Positions 1-7,463 of a stretch of DNA of 30,770 nucleotides are shown piece after piece (position 1 is the first letter of the stretch; every line of letters starts with the position of its first letter). Position numbers and translations under genes: made by a program. The notes beneath the pieces were generated by a model. That model was not told the origin of the DNA. It was given only the letters and a program-made list of their open reading frames with translations, and searched no databases. Source of the DNA: an uncultured Geobacteraceae bacterium. Its GTDB lineage: Bacteria > Desulfobacterota > Desulfuromonadia > Geobacterales > Pseudopelobacteraceae. The DNA is taken from NCBI GenBank assembly GCA_903879825.1, contig CAIRND010000043.1, positions 1 to 30,770 of the forward strand, in the 5' to 3' direction.

Positions 1-32
1 CGAATGCGACTCTTCTGTTCAAGAAGCTGTAG
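1..32 (+). CDS. fabF: C-terminal end of 3-oxoacyl-ACP synthase II (partial)
   Basis: Only the last nine codons and a TAG stop (30-32) are present. They read NATLLFKKL, which matches the usual C-terminus of FabF (a ...GGTNATL-F-K-type ending). FabF is the beta-ketoacyl-ACP synthase II that elongates fatty acids. The stop lies 12 bases before the rpiB start, so the two genes are probably co-transcribed. A fabF-rpiB-glyA order is familiar from Geobacter-type genomes, which supports the call. With so few residues it remains a recognition from the tail only. Confidence 0.6.
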   Translation, partial: NATLLFKKL

Positions 33-44
33 GGGGAATACATA

Positions 45-494
45 ATGATCATCGTAGGAAGCGACCATGGTGGATTATACCTCAAAACTGCCCTCAAAAG
101 TTATCTGAACCGGAGAGGTTGTCAACTTATCGATGCTGGTACCGATAGTGATGCTTCAGTAGATTATCCCGACTTCGGCGAGAAAGTTGCTGAGGCTGTC
201 GTGAATGGCGATGCGGAATTGGGTATCCTGATTTGCGGAACCGGAATAGGAATGTCGATTGCTGCCAATAAAATTCCGGGAATACGCGCTGCCTTGGTGA
301 CGGATGCATTTATGGCCCGTATGGCCAAAGAACATAATAATGCCAATGTTCTGGTGCTTGGAGGCCGCGTACTTGATGAACAGAAAGCCTGTGAACTTGT
401 TGGTGCCTGGCTTGACGGTACTTTTGAAGGTGGGCGTCATCAATCACGGTTAGATAAAATAACCGCACTTGAAAAAAAATACTCCAAATTGTAA
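45..494 (+). CDS. rpiB: Ribose-5-phosphate isomerase B
   Basis: This 149-residue protein has the normal RpiB/LacAB length. RpiB interconverts ribose 5-phosphate and ribulose 5-phosphate in the cytosolic pentose phosphate pathway. Visible family motifs are GSDHGG (residues 5-10), DYPDFG (40-45), the ICGTGIGMSIAANK loop with the catalytic Cys64, and EHNNANVLVLGGR, whose His97 and Asn98-99 line the active site. A GGGGGAA Shine-Dalgarno sequence lies about 7 bases before the ATG. It follows the fabF stop directly and precedes glyA, an arrangement seen in related genomes. There is no sign of truncation. Confidence 0.95.
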   Translation: MIIVGSDHGGLYLKTALKSYLNRRGCQLIDAGTDSDASVDYPDFGEKVAEAVVNGDAELGILICGTGIGMSIAANKIPGIRAALVTDAFMARMAKEHNNANVLVLGGRVLDEQKACELVGAWLDGTFEGGRHQSRLDKITALEKKYSKL

Positions 495-524
495 AAATAT
501 TTGCATTGTCTTAATACCCACAGG

Positions 525-560
525 CGGGACCTGCCACGGCATGAGTCCCGTTTGTTGTTT
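525..560 (+). terminator. Hairpin in the rpiB-glyA gap (weak terminator or leader element)
   Basis: The stem CGGGAC (525-530) pairs with GTCCCG (545-550). Between them lies a possible inner TGCC/GGCA stem, and a T-rich but interrupted tract (551-560) follows. It could end rpiB transcription partially. A poor promoter-like pair, TTGTAA (489-494) and TTAATA (511-516), lies upstream, so the hairpin could instead sit at the start of a glyA leader. Confidence 0.35.
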
Positions 561-602
561 GAAGCCTGTCATATAAGAAAAGAAAATTAATAAGGAGAAC
601 CC

Positions 603-1850
603 ATGTCTGTCCTTTCTACTTTCGATCCCCAAATAGCTGATGCCATTCGCCTTGAGACGGAGCGGCAGGAATATAATCTGGAACTGATTGCATCCGAAAA
701 CTTTGTTTCGGAAGCGGTTTTGGAGGCCCAGGGTTCGGTCATGACTAATAAGTATGCCGAAGGCTACCCTGGAAAACGTTATTATGGTGGATGCGAGCAC
801 GTTGACGTTGTAGAACAACTTGCCATTGACCGGGCTAAGGAGCTTTTTGGTGCAGAGCATGCCAACGTACAGCCGCATTCAGGCTCCCAGGCCAATATGG
901 CGGTGTATTTTGCCGCGTGCAAACCGGGCGACACCATTCTTGGAATGAACCTCTCGCATGGCGGACACCTTACCCATGGCAGTCCGGTTAACTTTTCAGG
1001 TCGTTTTTACAATGTTGTTCCCTATGGTGTATCACCTGAAACTGAAACTATCGATTACGCTGAGGTTGAACGTCTTGCTACAGAGCATAAACCAACAATG
1101 ATCGTTGTCGGTGCCAGTGCCTACCCACGCACCCTCGATTTTCCTGCATTCCGTGCGATAGCCGATAAAGTTGGGGCGAAAGTCATGGTTGATATGGCTC
1201 ACATCGCCGGTCTGGTTGCCGCCGGTGTCCATCCGAGTCCGGTTCCCTATGCCGAGTTTGTGACGACGACTACCCACAAAACGCTGCGTGGTCCTCGTGG
1301 AGGTATGATTCTCTGTCGAGAGGAATTTGCCAAGGCAATTAATTCCCAGATCTTCCCTGGTATTCAGGGTGGCCCGCTTATGCATGTCATCGCTGCCAAG
1401 GCCGTTGCGTTCAAAGAAGCACTGCAGCCTGAGTTTAAAGCATATCAGCAGCAGATTGTTACAAATGCCAAGGCCCTTGCAGAAGCGCTCATAAAACGGG
1501 GCTTCAAGCTGACAAGCGGCGGCACCGACAACCACCTCATGCTGATTAACTTCTCTGGAACAGAAATAACCGGCAAAGCTGCTGAAGAGGCTCTGGATAA
1601 GGCGGGCATTACGGTTAACAAGAATACCGTACCATTTGAAACCCGCTCTCCGTTTGTCACATCCGGGATCCGCGTCGGAACTCCGGCATGTACGTCTCAC
1701 GGGCTGAAAGAGGCAGATATGGATCAGGTTGCCTCCTACATAGCCGATGCGGTGGCACATATCGGCAATGATGAAAAATTGGCAGCTATAAAGAGTCAGG
1801 TTAATTGTATGATGAAAATTTTTCCTCTCTACACTGACAGGCTTGTGTGA
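603..1850 (+). CDS. glyA: Serine hydroxymethyltransferase
   Basis: This is a 415-residue PLP enzyme of normal SHMT length. It converts serine and tetrahydrofolate to glycine and 5,10-methylene-THF, the main one-carbon source. The N-terminal LELIASENF segment, the YAEGYPGKRYYGG substrate loop (51-63), VDMAHIAGLVAAG (196-208) and the PLP-lysine motif TTTTHKTLRGPRGG with Lys226 are all intact. The start ATG follows a clear AAGGAGAA Shine-Dalgarno sequence. A strong intrinsic terminator follows the stop, which separates it from bioA. In related genomes nrdR often follows glyA, but here bioA does. Confidence 0.97.
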   Translation: MSVLSTFDPQIADAIRLETERQEYNLELIASENFVSEAVLEAQGSVMTNKYAEGYPGKRYYGGCEHVDVVEQLAIDRAKELFGAEHANVQPHSGSQANMAVYFAACKPGDTILGMNLSHGGHLTHGSPVNFSGRFYNVVPYGVSPETETIDYAEVERLATEHKPTMIVVGASAYPRTLDFPAFRAIADKVGAKVMVDMAHIAGLVAAGVHPSPVPYAEFVTTTTHKTLRGPRGGMILCREEFAKAINSQIFPGIQGGPLMHVIAAKAVAFKEALQPEFKAYQQQIVTNAKALAEALIKRGFKLTSGGTDNHLMLINFSGTEITGKAAEEALDKAGITVNKNTVPFETRSPFVTSGIRVGTPACTSHGLKEADMDQVASYIADAVAHIGNDEKLAAIKSQVNCMMKIFPLYTDRLV

Positions 1851-1873
1851 TTATCAGTTCTCCTGTAGTAATG

Positions 1874-1907
1874 AGACCCTCTGGACAAGTTCCGGCGGGT
1901 CTTTTTT
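1874..1907 (+). terminator. Intrinsic terminator after glyA
   Basis: The stem AGACCC (1874-1879) pairs with GGGTCT (1897-1902). An inner CTGG/CCGG pairing extends it, and a run of six T (1902-1907) follows. It lies 23 bases after the glyA stop and should end the fabF-rpiB-glyA transcript. Confidence 0.85.
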
Positions 1908-1947
1908 ATGGCTGTGAAAATAACTTATGTAGGAGGGGAGGAAGCGT

Positions 1948-3324
1948 ATGCCGGGAACGAACTCCATATCTACCGAACAATTGCGTCAGTGGGATAAACG
2001 ACACGTTTGGCATCCTTTTACCCAGATGCAAGAGTGGGATCGGGATGAACAGATTATTATTGAAAAAGGGGAGGGGTGCTGGCTGATTGATACGGAGGGG
2101 AACCGCTATTTGGATGGCGTAGCCTCCATGTGGACGAATGTGCATGGTCACTGCCGCCGTGAGTTGAATGATGCCTTAAAAGAGCAGGTAGATCGCCTGG
2201 AACACTCAACACTTCTTGGCCTGGGCAGTGAACAGAGCATTATTCTTGCTGCCCGACTTGCAGAAATAACTCCCCCCGGGTTGGATCGCTTTTTCTATTC
2301 TGATAACGGATCTACTGCTATGGAAGTAGCGGTAAAGATGGCCTATCAATATCAGGTTCATTTAGGGCAACCGGAACGAAGCAAATTTATAACATTCAGG
2401 CATGCGTATCATGGTGATACTCTCGGTGCGGTGAGTGTCGGGGGAATCGACATATACCACACGACATTCAAGCCGCTCATGTTTGAAACGCTGATGGCTC
2501 CGGCTCCTTACTGCTATCGTTGCGAGCTTGGCTGCAGCAAGCTTACCTGCAATATGGCGTGTGTAGATGCGGTAGAAGAGCTGATGAAGCATAATGCCGG
2601 TCTGGTTGCCGGGTTGGTGATCGAGCCGCTTGTTCAGGGTGCCGGCGGGATGATCGTGCAGCCGGCAGGTTTTTTGAGGCGGATTCGAGAGCTATGCGAT
2701 CAATACGACATATTGATGATTGCTGATGAAGTTGCTACCGGTTTTGGCCGAACCGGTGCGATGTTTGCCTGCCAGCATGAAGATATCGTACCTGACATAA
2801 TGGCCATATCAAAGGGCATTGCTGCTGGCTATCTTCCATTGGCGGCCACAGTGACGATCGAAAAAGTTTACTCGGCATTTTTAGGATCATATGCAGAACT
2901 GAAAACATTTTTTCATGGTCATACGTTTACAGGAAACCCTTTGGCCTGCGCTGTTGCCCTTAAAAGCCTCCAGCTGTTTCAACAGGATGATCTGCTGACT
3001 GCCCTGCAGCCCAAGATTGCCCATTTGGGCCATCGTCTTGATGATTTCGCCTCAATGCCGCACGTCGGAGATATTCGCCACTGTGGACTGGCGGCGGGCA
3101 TAGAATTGGTAGAAAACAAAGAGTCCGGCACTCCATACCCGTGGGAAGATCGTATCGGCATCAAAGTCTGTCTTGAAGCGCGTAAACATGGGGTTTTTTC
3201 ACGGCCCCTGGGAAATACCATCGTAATTTTTCCCCCTCTGGTTATATCAATAAACGAGCTGGATATTCTTTTGAACGTGTTGCAGGAATCCATTAAAAGT
3301 GTAACAGAGCAATTGATCGTTTGA
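1948..3324 (+). CDS. bioA: Adenosylmethionine-8-amino-7-oxononanoate aminotransferase
   Basis: This 458-residue class III aminotransferase makes 7,8-diaminopelargonate from KAPA, using SAM as amino donor, in biotin synthesis. The BioA signature HVWHPFTQM (19-27), the SDNGSTAMEVAVKMA cofactor region (118-132), the IADEVATGFGRTG segment (258-270) with its PLP-pairing Asp, and Lys289 in AISKGIAAGYLP are present. A cysteine-rich insert carries Cys189, 192, 196, 201 and 205; similar inserts occur in the BioA subtype of Bacillus and Deltaproteobacteria. A strong AGGAGGGG site (1931-1938) precedes the ATG. No other biotin gene lies in the window. The next gene starts 8 bases after the stop. Confidence 0.92.
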   Translation: MPGTNSISTEQLRQWDKRHVWHPFTQMQEWDRDEQIIIEKGEGCWLIDTEGNRYLDGVASMWTNVHGHCRRELNDALKEQVDRLEHSTLLGLGSEQSIILAARLAEITPPGLDRFFYSDNGSTAMEVAVKMAYQYQVHLGQPERSKFITFRHAYHGDTLGAVSVGGIDIYHTTFKPLMFETLMAPAPYCYRCELGCSKLTCNMACVDAVEELMKHNAGLVAGLVIEPLVQGAGGMIVQPAGFLRRIRELCDQYDILMIADEVATGFGRTGAMFACQHEDIVPDIMAISKGIAAGYLPLAATVTIEKVYSAFLGSYAELKTFFHGHTFTGNPLACAVALKSLQLFQQDDLLTALQPKIAHLGHRLDDFASMPHVGDIRHCGLAAGIELVENKESGTPYPWEDRIGIKVCLEARKHGVFSRPLGNTIVIFPPLVISINELDILLNVLQESIKSVTEQLIV

Positions 3325-3332
3325 GGTATTAA

Positions 3333-4712
3333 ATGGACGATATAATTAAAGTACTGGTGATTGACGATGATGACTCGGGCCGTGAAGTTTTATCGACGTT
3401 GTTGCGCTCGGTTGGCTATGACGTTACGTCAGCAGCGACTGGAGAGAGTGCGCTGGCGCTGATTGATCGAGTGCAATATCATGTTATTGTATCTGATCTG
3501 ATTCTGCCTGATAGTAGTGGTCTTGATATCCTGCAAAATGTTCGAAAAATTGCTCCTACCACTGAAGTAATCGTCGTAACAGGGCACGCTTCCGCTCAAA
3601 CTGCTGTTCGGGCCATGAAGGAGGGGGCTTTTGATTATATTACCAAGCCGATTGATTTTGATGAGCTGAAAATAGTTGTGTTAAAGGCTTTGGAAAAACA
3701 AAAACTGATGTCTGAAAATAGGTATCTTCGTCGTCAGCTTCAGGGGCGTTTTGAGTTTAATAATATTATAGGCAGTTCTCCGGCGATGAGCCTGGTATTT
3801 GAGCGCATGAACCGTATTGTTAAAACGGACTCAGCCGTGCTTATCAGTGGTGAATCGGGAACCGGAAAAGAGCTTGTCGCCAAGGCGCTGCACTATAATG
3901 GTATACGCAGGGAGCGACCTTTTATTGCAGTAAACTGTAGCGCTATTCCTGAAGCATTACTTGAAAGCGAACTTTTCGGTCACGTTCGGGGTGCTTTTAC
4001 CGGAGCTATCAAGGATAAAGCAGGCAAGTTCGAGGCGGCCAATCACGGTACTATTTTTCTTGATGAAATTGGTACGTTGCCACTCCATTTGCAGGGAAAG
4101 TTGTTGCGGGTTCTGCAGGAACATGAAGTAGAGAGGGTCGGTTCTAACAAGACTGTTAAACTGCATGTACGGGTAATTTCCGCAACCAACTCAGATCTTG
4201 AAAATATGGTGAAACGGGGCGTGTTTAGAGAAGACCTTTACTATCGTTTGAACGTAATTCCGCTTCATCTCCCCCCGTTGCGTGATCGTCAGCAGGACAT
4301 TGTTTACTTGATAGCGTTTTTCCTGGAAAAACAGTGCCGGTTGATGGGACGTACTCCATGCGCCATTAGTAAACAGGCACTTGAGGCCTTAGAACGGTAT
4401 TCCTGGCCAGGCAATGTACGAGAGCTTGAGAACATGATTGAAAGGATGATTGTATTAACCGATGCCACTGTTCTGACTTTGGATGATGTTCCCGCCAAAA
4501 TAATTGATGAACGGTCGGTCGGAGATACTCTTTCTGTGCCGTTGTCGAATGATGGTGTAGATCTCGTTACAGTAATCTCGCAAGTTGAAAGGAAACTGAT
4601 TTCACAGGCGTTGGAATCCGTGGGCGGAGTGAAGGCGAGGGCAGCTGCTCTTTTGGGAATAAACCGGACAACTCTTGTTGAAAAGATTAAAAGACTAAAG
4701 ATGGAAGGATGA
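3333..4712 (+). CDS. NtrC-family sigma-54-dependent response regulator
   Basis: This 459-residue protein has the full three-domain NtrC layout. A receiver domain spans residues 5-120, with acidic pocket Asp11-13, phosphoacceptor Asp55 and Lys105 in ITKPID. An AAA+ sigma-54 activation domain spans about 143-375, with Walker A GESGTGKE (173-180), the sigma-54 contact loop GAFTGA (220-225), and a Walker B-like IFLDEIG. A Fis-type helix-turn-helix lies at the C-terminus (VKARAAALLGINRTTLVEKIKRL). It activates sigma-54 promoters in response to a histidine kinase. No kinase is encoded nearby and its targets are unknown. The Shine-Dalgarno GAGGT overlaps the bioA stop, so it is probably co-transcribed with bioA. 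Confidence 0.93.
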   Translation: MDDIIKVLVIDDDDSGREVLSTLLRSVGYDVTSAATGESALALIDRVQYHVIVSDLILPDSSGLDILQNVRKIAPTTEVIVVTGHASAQTAVRAMKEGAFDYITKPIDFDELKIVVLKALEKQKLMSENRYLRRQLQGRFEFNNIIGSSPAMSLVFERMNRIVKTDSAVLISGESGTGKELVAKALHYNGIRRERPFIAVNCSAIPEALLESELFGHVRGAFTGAIKDKAGKFEAANHGTIFLDEIGTLPLHLQGKLLRVLQEHEVERVGSNKTVKLHVRVISATNSDLENMVKRGVFREDLYYRLNVIPLHLPPLRDRQQDIVYLIAFFLEKQCRLMGRTPCAISKQALEALERYSWPGNVRELENMIERMIVLTDATVLTLDDVPAKIIDERSVGDTLSVPLSNDGVDLVTVISQVERKLISQALESVGGVKARAAALLGINRTTLVEKIKRLKMEG

Positions 4713-4735
4713 ACATATGCAGCAACATTAAATTG

Positions 4736-4767
4736 AAAAAAGGTGCCCTTTTCAGGACACCTTTTTT
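4736..4767. terminator. Bidirectional intrinsic terminator between the regulator gene and tRNA-Asp
   Basis: The stem AAAAAAGGTG (4736-4745) pairs with CACCTTTTTT (4758-4767), and an inner CCT/AGG pairing closes it. A T-run follows the stem on both strands. It can therefore end the plus-strand regulator transcript and the minus-strand tRNA-Asp transcript. Confidence 0.9.
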
Positions 4768-4774
4768 CGTATAA

Positions 4775-4851
4775 TGGCGGGGTTGACGGGGCTCGAACCC
4801 GCGACTTCCAGCGTGACAGGCTGGCACTCTAACCAACTGAGCTACAACCCC
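4775..4851 (-). tRNA. tRNA-Asp (anticodon GTC)
   Basis: The minus strand folds into a complete 77-nt cloverleaf. The acceptor stem is GGGGTTG/CAACCCC. The anticodon stem CCAGC/GCTGG encloses the loop CTGTCAC with anticodon GTC. The T-arm is GCGGG-TTCGAGC-CCCGT. The discriminator base is G, as expected for tRNA-Asp, and the 3' CCA is encoded. A bidirectional terminator lies 7 bases beyond its 3' end. It is on the same strand as nrdJ and lies 88 bases downstream of it. Confidence 0.97.
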
Positions 4852-4879
4852 ATGGTGTGCAGTTCAAATTAACTTGTGG

Positions 4880-4909
4880 TTTATGCCACAGAATGAGGCG
4901 GCTTGTCAA
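4880..4909 (-). promoter_or_regulatory. Likely sigma70 promoter of tRNA-Asp
   Basis: On the minus strand a perfect -35 TTGACA (4904-4909) and a -10-like CATAAA (4880-4885) are 18 bases apart. The -10 lies 28 bases upstream of the mature tRNA 5' end. The -35 sits in the loop and arm of a 7-bp GCGGCTT/AAGCCGC hairpin (4898-4914) just after the nrdJ stop. That hairpin has no T-tract on the minus strand and is not a canonical terminator. Confidence 0.5.
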
Positions 4910-4939
4910 GCCGCTTATATGGAAACGGTAAAAAAACTA

Positions 4940-7180
4940 TCAGGCACATTCAGAATAGCCACATACATGACAGACGGAACAGCCACCTTCATGCTCGACA
5001 ATACCACCGCATTCCGGACAGGCACCGCGTTCGTGGCGAACCGTCTGGTTTTCAATGTCATAACCGCTATCAATCAGATGATTCTGAATTGCTTTTGCAA
5101 CTGCATCGGCACATGAAAGTACGCGATTGTCACCAAAGCCTGATGGGCAGTGGCATGAGATCCCCTGAAGCTGTTTAACTACCTGGCGGGCCTGAACGCC
5201 GCTTCGCCATGCAAGTGATACCATGCGGCCAATAGCCTCACTTTGAGATGCGGCACATCCGCCAGCCTTGCCCATGGTAGTGAAAAGCTCAAACAAGCCG
5301 TTTTTGTCTTCGTTGATAGTAATATAAAGCGGGCCGCACCCGGTCTGCATCTGGTGCGTACTTCCTTTAAGCGCTTTCGGACGCTCCCGTTTGACAGCCT
5401 TCTTGTCATCTTCCACCGGTGTGGCGGCGACAACAGTAATTTGTTCTTCCTTTTTACCGGTTGAGAGTACTTGCTCATCTCTCGAGCCGTCACGATAAAT
5501 AGTGACGCCCTTGCAGCCTGTTTCGTAGGCGAGCATGTAAACTTTTTCAACGTCTTCGATAGTCGCAGAATTTAAAAAATTCACTGTTTTTGAAACAGCA
5601 TTGTCTGTGTAGAGCTGGAAGGCAGATTGCATCTGGATATGGTATTCAGGTGTTATTTCGTGTGAAGTGACAAACACATTACGGATATCTGCAGGGATTT
5701 CGGCAATGTCCTGAACGGTGCCATGCTCGGCAATTTTTTGCATGAGCCCTTCAGAGTGGAACCCACGCTCTTTTGCAATTCGTTCGAAAATTGGATTTAC
5801 CTCAACGAGAACGTTCTTGTCCATAACTGTGCGGATGTAAGAAACCGCAAAGAGAGGTTCAACGCCAGAAGATGCGTTTGCAATTATTGAAATAGTTCCT
5901 GTTGGTGCGATTGTCGTCACCGTTGCATTTCTCTGCGGAGGTGCTCCTTTTTTATCAAAAATGGAACCTTTGAAATTTGGGAACGAGCCGCGATTTTTGC
6001 CAAGTTCCTGGGAAGCCAGGTGCCCCTCGTCATTGATGAATTTCATCACTTTCTTGCCAAGTTTTACCGCTTCATCAGAACAGTAAGGAATCCCCAATAG
6101 AATAAGTAGATCGGCCCAGCCCATAACTCCCAAGCCAATTTTCCTGTTTGCATGAGTCATGTCATGAATTTGCTGAAGTGGATAGTTATTGGCCTCAATG
6201 ACATTATCCAAAAAGTGAACTGCATTGTGAATAGTTTCACGCAGTTTTTTCCAGTCTACCGCGCCATCAGTGATAAAGTTTCCCAGGTTGATAGAGCCAA
6301 GATTGCAGGATTCATAGGGCAATAGAGGCTGCTCGCCGCAGGGGTTGGTTGATTCAAACTCACCAATCAACGGTGTCGGGTTATCACGATTCAAGCGGTC
6401 GAGAAAAACTATTCCTGGCTCGCCATTTTCCCACGCCTGCTTGACAATGCGTTGAAACACTTTGCGGGCGTTGAGGCTACCGCATATTTTTTTATCGCGA
6501 GGATTTATAAGGTTGTACTCTTCATCACGTTCAACAGCCTGCATGAACTTTTCGGTCAAACCGACTGAAATATTGAAGTTGTTAAGCTGTTTTTGATCTG
6601 CCTTGCACATGATGAAATCCATCACGTTGGGGTGATCAACCCGCAAAATAGCCATGTTTGCGCCGCGTCTGGTGCCACCCTGTTTAATGGTCTCCGTCGC
6701 AACATCAAATACGCGCATAAAAGAGAGTGGGCCGCTTGATATACCGGTAGTAGTGCTGACAACATCGTTGGCAGGTCTGAGACGAGAAAACGAAAATCCG
6801 GTACCACCACCAGATTTGTGAATCAGGGCGGTGTATTTGACGGCGTCGAATATTTCTTCCATGGAATCGCCGATCGGCAGAACAAAACAGGCTGAAAGTT
6901 GGCCTAAGGGGCGTCCGGCATTCATCAGGGTAGGTGAGTTAGGAAGAAATTCAAAGTTAGTCATCATGCTATAAAAGGTGTCGGACAGATTTTTGACATC
7001 AGCTTTTTTATCAAACTTTTTATCTGCTGCGGCAATTGTATCGGCGACTCGACGAAACATGTCAGCCGGTGTTTCAAGAACTTTGCCGTTTTCATCCCGG
7101 CGTAAATAACGTTTTTCCAATACGGTGGCAGCATTTTTAGTCAGTGCGGGGATAGTGTCTGTTGTGGTACTTTTTTTCAT
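4940..7180 (-). CDS. nrdJ: Vitamin B12-dependent (class II) ribonucleoside-diphosphate reductase
   Basis: This 746-residue enzyme reduces ribonucleotides to deoxyribonucleotides using adenosylcobalamin as radical source, so it works with or without oxygen. Cys98 and Cys292 fit the redox pair. The active-site motif NPCGEQPLLPYESCNLGSIN carries Asn279, the thiyl-radical Cys281 and Glu283. ANASSGVEPLFA and TVTTIAPTGTISI are also typical. The C-terminus has a TSCPD-type domain (about 605-690) and a cysteine-rich tail (CPECGG...CSVCHVCGYSEC) that usually binds zinc or re-reduces the active site. No N-terminal ATP-cone is evident. AAGGAG precedes the ATG with 7-base spacing. The promoter carries putative NrdR boxes. 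Confidence 0.96.
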   Translation of the reverse strand: MKKSTTTDTIPALTKNAATVLEKRYLRRDENGKVLETPADMFRRVADTIAAADKKFDKKADVKNLSDTFYSMMTNFEFLPNSPTLMNAGRPLGQLSACFVLPIGDSMEEIFDAVKYTALIHKSGGGTGFSFSRLRPANDVVSTTTGISSGPLSFMRVFDVATETIKQGGTRRGANMAILRVDHPNVMDFIMCKADQKQLNNFNISVGLTEKFMQAVERDEEYNLINPRDKKICGSLNARKVFQRIVKQAWENGEPGIVFLDRLNRDNPTPLIGEFESTNPCGEQPLLPYESCNLGSINLGNFITDGAVDWKKLRETIHNAVHFLDNVIEANNYPLQQIHDMTHANRKIGLGVMGWADLLILLGIPYCSDEAVKLGKKVMKFINDEGHLASQELGKNRGSFPNFKGSIFDKKGAPPQRNATVTTIAPTGTISIIANASSGVEPLFAVSYIRTVMDKNVLVEVNPIFERIAKERGFHSEGLMQKIAEHGTVQDIAEIPADIRNVFVTSHEITPEYHIQMQSAFQLYTDNAVSKTVNFLNSATIEDVEKVYMLAYETGCKGVTIYRDGSRDEQVLSTGKKEEQITVVAATPVEDDKKAVKRERPKALKGSTHQMQTGCGPLYITINEDKNGLFELFTTMGKAGGCAASQSEAIGRMVSLAWRSGVQARQVVKQLQGISCHCPSGFGDNRVLSCADAVAKAIQNHLIDSGYDIENQTVRHERGACPECGGIVEHEGGCSVCHVCGYSECA

Positions 7181-7254
7181 GACGGAACTCCTTATTTTGT
7201 TTGTAAACTGATGATTTTACATGAGTTGAAAGTGGAATGGCTGTACGCCATAAA

Positions 7255-7302
7255 CCACAATATTTTGTGGAAGAAGCTGATATAAACCACAACATGTATG
7301 TG
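7255..7302 (-). promoter_or_regulatory. Two putative NrdR boxes upstream of nrdJ
   Basis: Box 1 (7255-7270) is CCACAATATTTTGTGG, a near-perfect palindrome that fits the NrdR consensus acaCwAtATaTwGtgt. Box 2 (7287-7302), CCACAACATGTATGTG, matches well in its left half but poorly in its right. The boxes start exactly 32 bases apart, about three helical turns, which is the usual spacing of NrdR tandem boxes. NrdR is the (d)ATP-sensing repressor of ribonucleotide reductase genes. Box 2 fills the -35/-10 spacer and box 1 lies around the expected transcription start. Confidence 0.7.
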
Positions 7303-7309
7303 CTGTCAA
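7281..7309 (-). promoter_or_regulatory. Sigma70 promoter of nrdJ
   Basis: On the minus strand a perfect -35 TTGACA (7304-7309) is followed after 17 bases by the -10 TTTATA (7281-7286). The expected start near 7273 gives a leader of about 90 bases before the nrdJ ATG. The rest of the 283-base divergent gap (7181-7463) holds only a weak plus-strand candidate for the beta-helix gene: TTTACA and TAATGC, 17 bases apart, around 7408-7436. Confidence 0.7.
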
Positions 7310-7463
7310 TAAATTTTTTAAGAGAAAATATAACACCTTGAAAGGACTCAAAAAGGACAATATCTCATCTTTATTCATCTCCATCGGTCCACAAAAATAA
7401 CATTGAATTTACAGTTAACGCGAATCATGCTAATGCTTTCAGCGGATTTATGAGGAGTACTGC

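Noticed and set aside
1032..1760. 242-codon open frame antisense to glyA
   Set aside because: It lies wholly inside glyA, has no recognisable domain, and glyA has intact family motifs.
4898..4914. GCGGCTT/AAGCCGC hairpin as the nrdJ terminator
   Set aside because: It lies 24 bases after the nrdJ stop, but no T-run follows it on the minus strand. It also overlaps a good -35 sequence for tRNA-Asp.
7181..7463. Cobalamin riboswitch upstream of the B12-dependent nrdJ
   Set aside because: The gap is only 283 bases and I do not see the B12-box or the expected multi-stem structure. The NrdR boxes and a sigma70 promoter explain the region.
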